From: an uncultured Methanoregula sp.
GTDB lineage: Archaea > Halobacteriota > Methanomicrobia > Methanomicrobiales > Methanospirillaceae
Reading direction: 5' to 3'
NCBI RefSeq assembly: GCF_963662735.1
Contig: NZ_OY759744.1
Location: 372,001-436,000 of the forward strand
Length of the DNA stretch: 64,000 bases
In this document: piece by piece, positions 61,263 to 64,000 of the stretch
How positions within the stretch are numbered: position 1 is the first letter of the stretch
Layout: each line of letters starts with the position of its first letter
Position numbers and translations under genes: made by a program
The notes under the pieces: model-generated
What the model saw: only the letters and a program-made list of their open reading frames with translations
Told to the model about the DNA's origin: nothing
Database searches by the model: none

Positions 61263-62040
61263 CGATCTCAAGGGGGGTGGGGATGGTGAGACGGGTATTT
61301 TCCATGACATGAGTGGCAAGCGAGCGGTAACAGGCAGCCTGGGATGAAGCCGGATCGTATTCGAGAACCGTCTTCTTGTTAAGCTCGGCAAGCTGGACGA
61401 TCCGGTCGCGGGGAATGTACTCGACAAGCGAACTGTTCACCCGTTCTGCAAACTCACGCACCAGTTCCTCCTCGCGGGGTTCACCCTTCGCATTGCAGAT
61501 CACCCCGGCAAGCCGGCACTTGCTCTTGGCCCGGGATGCGAGCCGTTTTATCGCCTTGCAGATGTTGTTTGCGGCATACAGCGACATCAGCTCGCCCGAG
61601 GTTACAAGGTAGATTTCCTGTGCATACCCTTCCCGCATGGGCATGGCAAATCCCCCGCAGACCACGTCGCCGAGCACGTCGTATACAATCACGTCTCCCT
61701 TGAGGTCGCCGAACTTCTCCAGGAGCTGGAAGGTGGCGATGATACCCCTGCCTGCACAGCCGACACCGGGCTCAGGCCCTCCGGCCTCGACACATCGTAC
61801 GCCGTTGAACCCGGTAAACACAATATCCGAAAGGGAGATTGCAGCATCGCCCCGGGTCCGGACCAGGTCCATGACGGTCGGGATGAAACTCCCGTGCATC
61901 AGCATCCGTGTGCTGTCCCGCTTGGGATCGCACCCTATCTGCAGGACATCGAGATCCATTAAGGAGAGTGCTGCCGAGAGGTTGGCCGATGTGGTGGATT
62001 TTCCAATGCCACCTTTGCCGTACAGGGCGATCTGCTTCAT
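61228..62040 (-). CDS. NifH-like ATP-dependent reductase
   Basis: 270 residues. P-loop GKGGIGKST (8-16), C95 in [12 protein letters not shown] and C128 in [10 protein letters not shown], which bridge a [4Fe-4S] cluster between subunits, and R98 of the type ADP-ribosylated in true NifH. Highly NifH-like, so it should deliver electrons with ATP to the D/K-like partners. A minus-strand TATA (CATATAAG, about 62066-62073) lies 26-33 bp upstream. First gene of the operon. Confidence 0.9.
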   Translation of the reverse strand: MKQIALYGKGGIGKSTTSANLSAALSLMDLDVLQIGCDPKRDSTRMLMHGSFIPTVMDLVRTRGDAAISLSDIVFTGFNGVRCVEAGGPEPGVGCAGRGIIATFQLLEKFGDLKGDVIVYDVLGDVVCGGFAMPMREGYAQEIYLVTSGELMSLYAANNICKAIKRLASRAKSKCRLAGVICNAKGEPREEELVREFAERVNSSLVEYIPRDRIVQLAELNKKTVLEYDPASSQAACYRSLATHVMENTRLTIPTPLEIDDLEHLAYRFI

Positions 62041-62127
62041 TGTCCTACTATGGGGCGGCTGCTTATATGAGATTTCCTGAGTTAAGAAAAGTAAAGTTGC
62101 GTAAAATTCATCGGGTCGGATGGCCGT

Positions 62128-63591
62128 TCAGGATTCGGATCTCCGGAACAGGGCAAGGAAGAGCATCACCACAGGAATCACTTCCAGCCTGCCAACCCAC
62201 ATGACGATAATGAAGATCCATTTCGAGATGACCGGCATAGCCGGAGAGACATACCCGGTATTGGCCCCGCAGGTGGAAAAAGCCGAAACTACATTGAAGA
62301 CGATTTCCGTCACGGTATAGGTGGTCAGGTGGAACTGGATAACAACCAGGGTGGCAATGAAGATGACAACAACAGAAAGGAGAATGATGAGCATATTCTT
62401 GGCAGCAAGAAGTTCTGCGGTCGTTCTCGGGATAACCCTGCCTTCGATCCTGAAGGGAAGGAGAACCTTGCCGCTCACGTAGAGCCGGCGGAACCACCAG
62501 GTCAGGGCATGGTAGGCAAAGGAGACCCGGTCGAGTTTGATGCCCCCGGCCGTGCTGCCGGCAGCCCCGCCAATGAACGTGAGCATGGCAAGGAAGAGCA
62601 GGGTAACGCTTGCCCAGGTATGGAGGTTTGCCACCTGGAATCCGGTCGTAGTGATGGCCGAGACAGCGGTAAACAGGCCCTCCTGAAGTGCCGGGAGTAG
62701 TTCCAGATTGCCGAAAAAGATGAGGTCGTAGGTAAGGACGGCTACACCGGCGGCAAGAAACAGGAAGAAGAGTTTGACCTGCTCGTCCCCGAAGAGGCTC
62801 AGGCGACGGTTGTCGGCAATCAGGTAATAGAGCTTGAATGGCAGGGCCCCGGCAATCATGATCGGGATAAGGATGAGTTCGAGCAGGGTGCTGTGATAGT
62901 AGAGTATGCCTTCGGCATGAGGTGTGAAACCCCCCGTGGAGATGGCGGAAAGTGCGAGGTTGACCGACTCCCAGAGGGAGAGACCGGTAAACAGGATGAG
63001 ACCGATAGCAAAGAAGGTGAGGATACCATAGATCCGCCAGATCGCCCGCCCGGCTTGCATGATACTGGGCATGAGAGGTTCATCGCGGCTGTCACTCCGG
63101 AGGATCTTCGAGCGGAAGAGACCGGAACTGCTCGCGAGAGCGATCGAGAATGCGATGATCCCGATACCGCCGATCCACTGCATGTAGGAGCGCCAGAAAA
63201 GGAGGGTATGCGGGGCAGTGTCCGGAGAAGCAAGCATCGTGTATGCGGTGCCGGTCCAGCCCGCCATCCCCTCGAAAAGCGCATCCAGGAATCCCATATG
63301 GAGCCCGAGGACGAACGGGAGGCCGCTTATGAGGGCACAACAGAACCAGAAGAGGGCTACAGAACAGAACGCGGTCGAGAGCCGGACACCGCGTTCATGG
63401 CGGGGAACATGCCGGAGGAGCATTCCTGCACCAAAAAAGATTGCAGGAACCGATGCCATGGGAAGAAGCATGTTCCATTCAGCGAAAAGCACGGCAACGA
63501 TCAGGGGAACGGTTGTGATTGGGGCGATAAACACAAAGATATCCCCGAGGTCCGCGACAATCGTTGCCAGATGCGAAAACCGCTGCATCAC
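62128..63591 (-). CDS. trkH: TrkH-type potassium transporter membrane subunit
   Basis: 487 residues, 8-10 membrane helices and four P-loop repeats, e.g. GMAGWTGTAYTML, STGGFTPHAEG, TTTGFQVANLH and STCGANTGYV. Moves K+ coupled to TrkA. No trkA gene is adjacent. It lies upstream of the nitrogenase-like operon on the same strand, but a gap with its own promoter separates them. Confidence 0.93.
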   Translation of the reverse strand: MMQRFSHLATIVADLGDIFVFIAPITTVPLIVAVLFAEWNMLLPMASVPAIFFGAGMLLRHVPRHERGVRLSTAFCSVALFWFCCALISGLPFVLGLHMGFLDALFEGMAGWTGTAYTMLASPDTAPHTLLFWRSYMQWIGGIGIIAFSIALASSSGLFRSKILRSDSRDEPLMPSIMQAGRAIWRIYGILTFFAIGLILFTGLSLWESVNLALSAISTGGFTPHAEGILYYHSTLLELILIPIMIAGALPFKLYYLIADNRRLSLFGDEQVKLFFLFLAAGVAVLTYDLIFFGNLELLPALQEGLFTAVSAITTTGFQVANLHTWASVTLLFLAMLTFIGGAAGSTAGGIKLDRVSFAYHALTWWFRRLYVSGKVLLPFRIEGRVIPRTTAELLAAKNMLIILLSVVVIFIATLVVIQFHLTTYTVTEIVFNVVSAFSTCGANTGYVSPAMPVISKWIFIIVMWVGRLEVIPVVMLFLALFRRSES

Positions 63592-63673
63592 TTATGGGTT
63601 ACACTTCGGTTCTATTAGTGTTTGCCCAGATACCGGGGAAAAAAGGGCCCCGGCTTTTGCCGGGGGATGGATG

Positions 63674-64000
63674 TTATGCTTTGTTGGTCCAGAGCCCGTG
63701 GACATTGCAGTAGGCCCTGGCCTTGACATTCACGTCGGCAATGCAGAACTCAGCTTCGGGCTTCTCACCGGGCTTGAATCCCCGGATAAAGACATTCTCG
63801 CCGTGCCTGACCTCAACCCATTCGATGTAATGCTTCTCTTCCATCGGGTGGGGGACGGAACCGACTTTCACGAGGATCCCCTTAGCCGATTTCTCGATGA
63901 CCGGGACATGTTTCTCTTTTCCCACGTCAGCAGTCTTTTCGGGCTGGAGGGTCATAGGCTGGCCGCAGCAGACCATGGTTCCCGTTGATGCATGGACAAC
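63674..64000 (-). CDS. Desulfoferrodoxin-type superoxide reductase, N-terminal part cut by the window edge
   Basis: The frame is open to 64000; the ATG at 63976 is internal, since the eight codons before it (VVHASTGT) plus VCCGQPM match the desulforedoxin (centre I) ending that precedes the superoxide reductase domain. The catalytic centre has KEKHVPVIEK, HY-IEW and YCNVHGLW His/Cys ligands. It reduces superoxide to peroxide without making oxygen, which suits a strict anaerobe. The 109 visible residues lack the first ~20 of the protein. Confidence 0.88.
   Translation of the reverse strand, partial: VVHASTGTMVCCGQPMTLQPEKTADVGKEKHVPVIEKSAKGILVKVGSVPHPMEEKHYIEWVEVRHGENVFIRGFKPGEKPEAEFCIADVNVKARAYCNVHGLWTNKA

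Noticed and set aside
61263..61427. N-terminal extension of the NifD-like protein
   Set aside because: The extra 55 residues lie entirely inside the NifH-like gene in another frame and are Ser/Pro-rich without family match; ATG 61262 fits the family start.
59087..62040. Calling the cluster true nitrogenase (nifHDK)
   Set aside because: The D- and K-like proteins are over 100 residues shorter than NifD/NifK, and no nifE, nifN or nifB is nearby.

Overview
The window is chromosomal DNA from a methanogenic archaeon. The evidence is coenzyme M biosynthesis (cysteate synthase and fused sulfopyruvate decarboxylase ComDE), an archaellin, class III-signal pilins, archaeal NusA, diphthine synthase, an Rsm22-type methyltransferase and TATA-box promoters. 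DUF3821-type surface protein, PGF-pre-PGF-like domain, FdhD and the overall gene set point to the Methanomicrobiales, perhaps a Methanoregula-like genus; the genus is inference. No tRNA, rRNA, CRISPR array or complete insertion sequence was seen.

Layout. 0-2.7 kb: an AT-richer left edge with two nuclease-fold proteins (DUF91/DUF5655-like, cut by the window, and NERD), then non-coding DNA with hairpins. 2.7-10.5 kb: a lipoprotein hydrolase, cysteine synthase, a serine acetyltransferase fused to a DUF59 iron-sulfur domain, an aminotransferase, acylphosphatase and a large surface protein. 10.5-16.7 kb: a coenzyme M locus in which cysteate synthase and ComDE follow an ABC ATPase without permease, a CxxC-rich P-loop GTPase and an Fe-S protein, divergent from an HTH regulator and a cytosolic NMT1/SsuA-like protein. 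16.7-24.2 kb: a sulfur-mobilisation block (MoaE, MoaD, MoeB-like, IscU, NifS, a Cys-containing HTH regulator, LarE, FdhD, NcsA with a small GG-ending carrier, NadA). 24.2-31.1 kb: ThiN, an AIR-synthase-like protein, then SRAP divergent from a degenerate RecA-like protein, a small protein and a PolB2-like polymerase, then Rsm22. 31.3-38.4 kb: cell-surface proteins, three pilin-like proteins and a response regulator. 38.6-44.6 kb: radical SAM, two cis-prenyltransferase paralogues, a domain-fusion DNA-binding protein and the Feo iron locus. 44.7-54.4 kb: degenerate KaiC and KaiC-GTPase fusion, Dph5, DUF357, a flippase-like protein, DUF151, HisE, NusA, SIMPL and a LeuCDB/AksDEF operon. 54.4-64 kb: non-coding DNA with a 17-bp inverted repeat, TMEM175-like channel, phosphoesterase, PAS protein, archaellin, a three-gene nitrogenase-like operon, TrkH and a desulfoferrodoxin cut by the right edge.

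How the parts connect. Four palindromes of the form (T/G)TCAC-N4-GTGA(A/C), or one mismatch from it, lie at promoters of cysK-cysE, of a newly noticed minus-strand small gene, and between nifS-iscU and the Cys-containing regulator. They look like one cysteine/Fe-S regulon. Cysteine from CysK/CysE would feed NifS, and sulfur from NifS would go to IscU, MoaD, the small carrier and NcsA; FdhD and LarE are further sulfur-transfer steps. The nitrogenase-like operon, the coenzyme M-linked ATPase/GTPase/Fe-S module, the PolB2-RecA-like-SRAP group and the KaiC-GTPase pair are the best candidates for poorly described systems.
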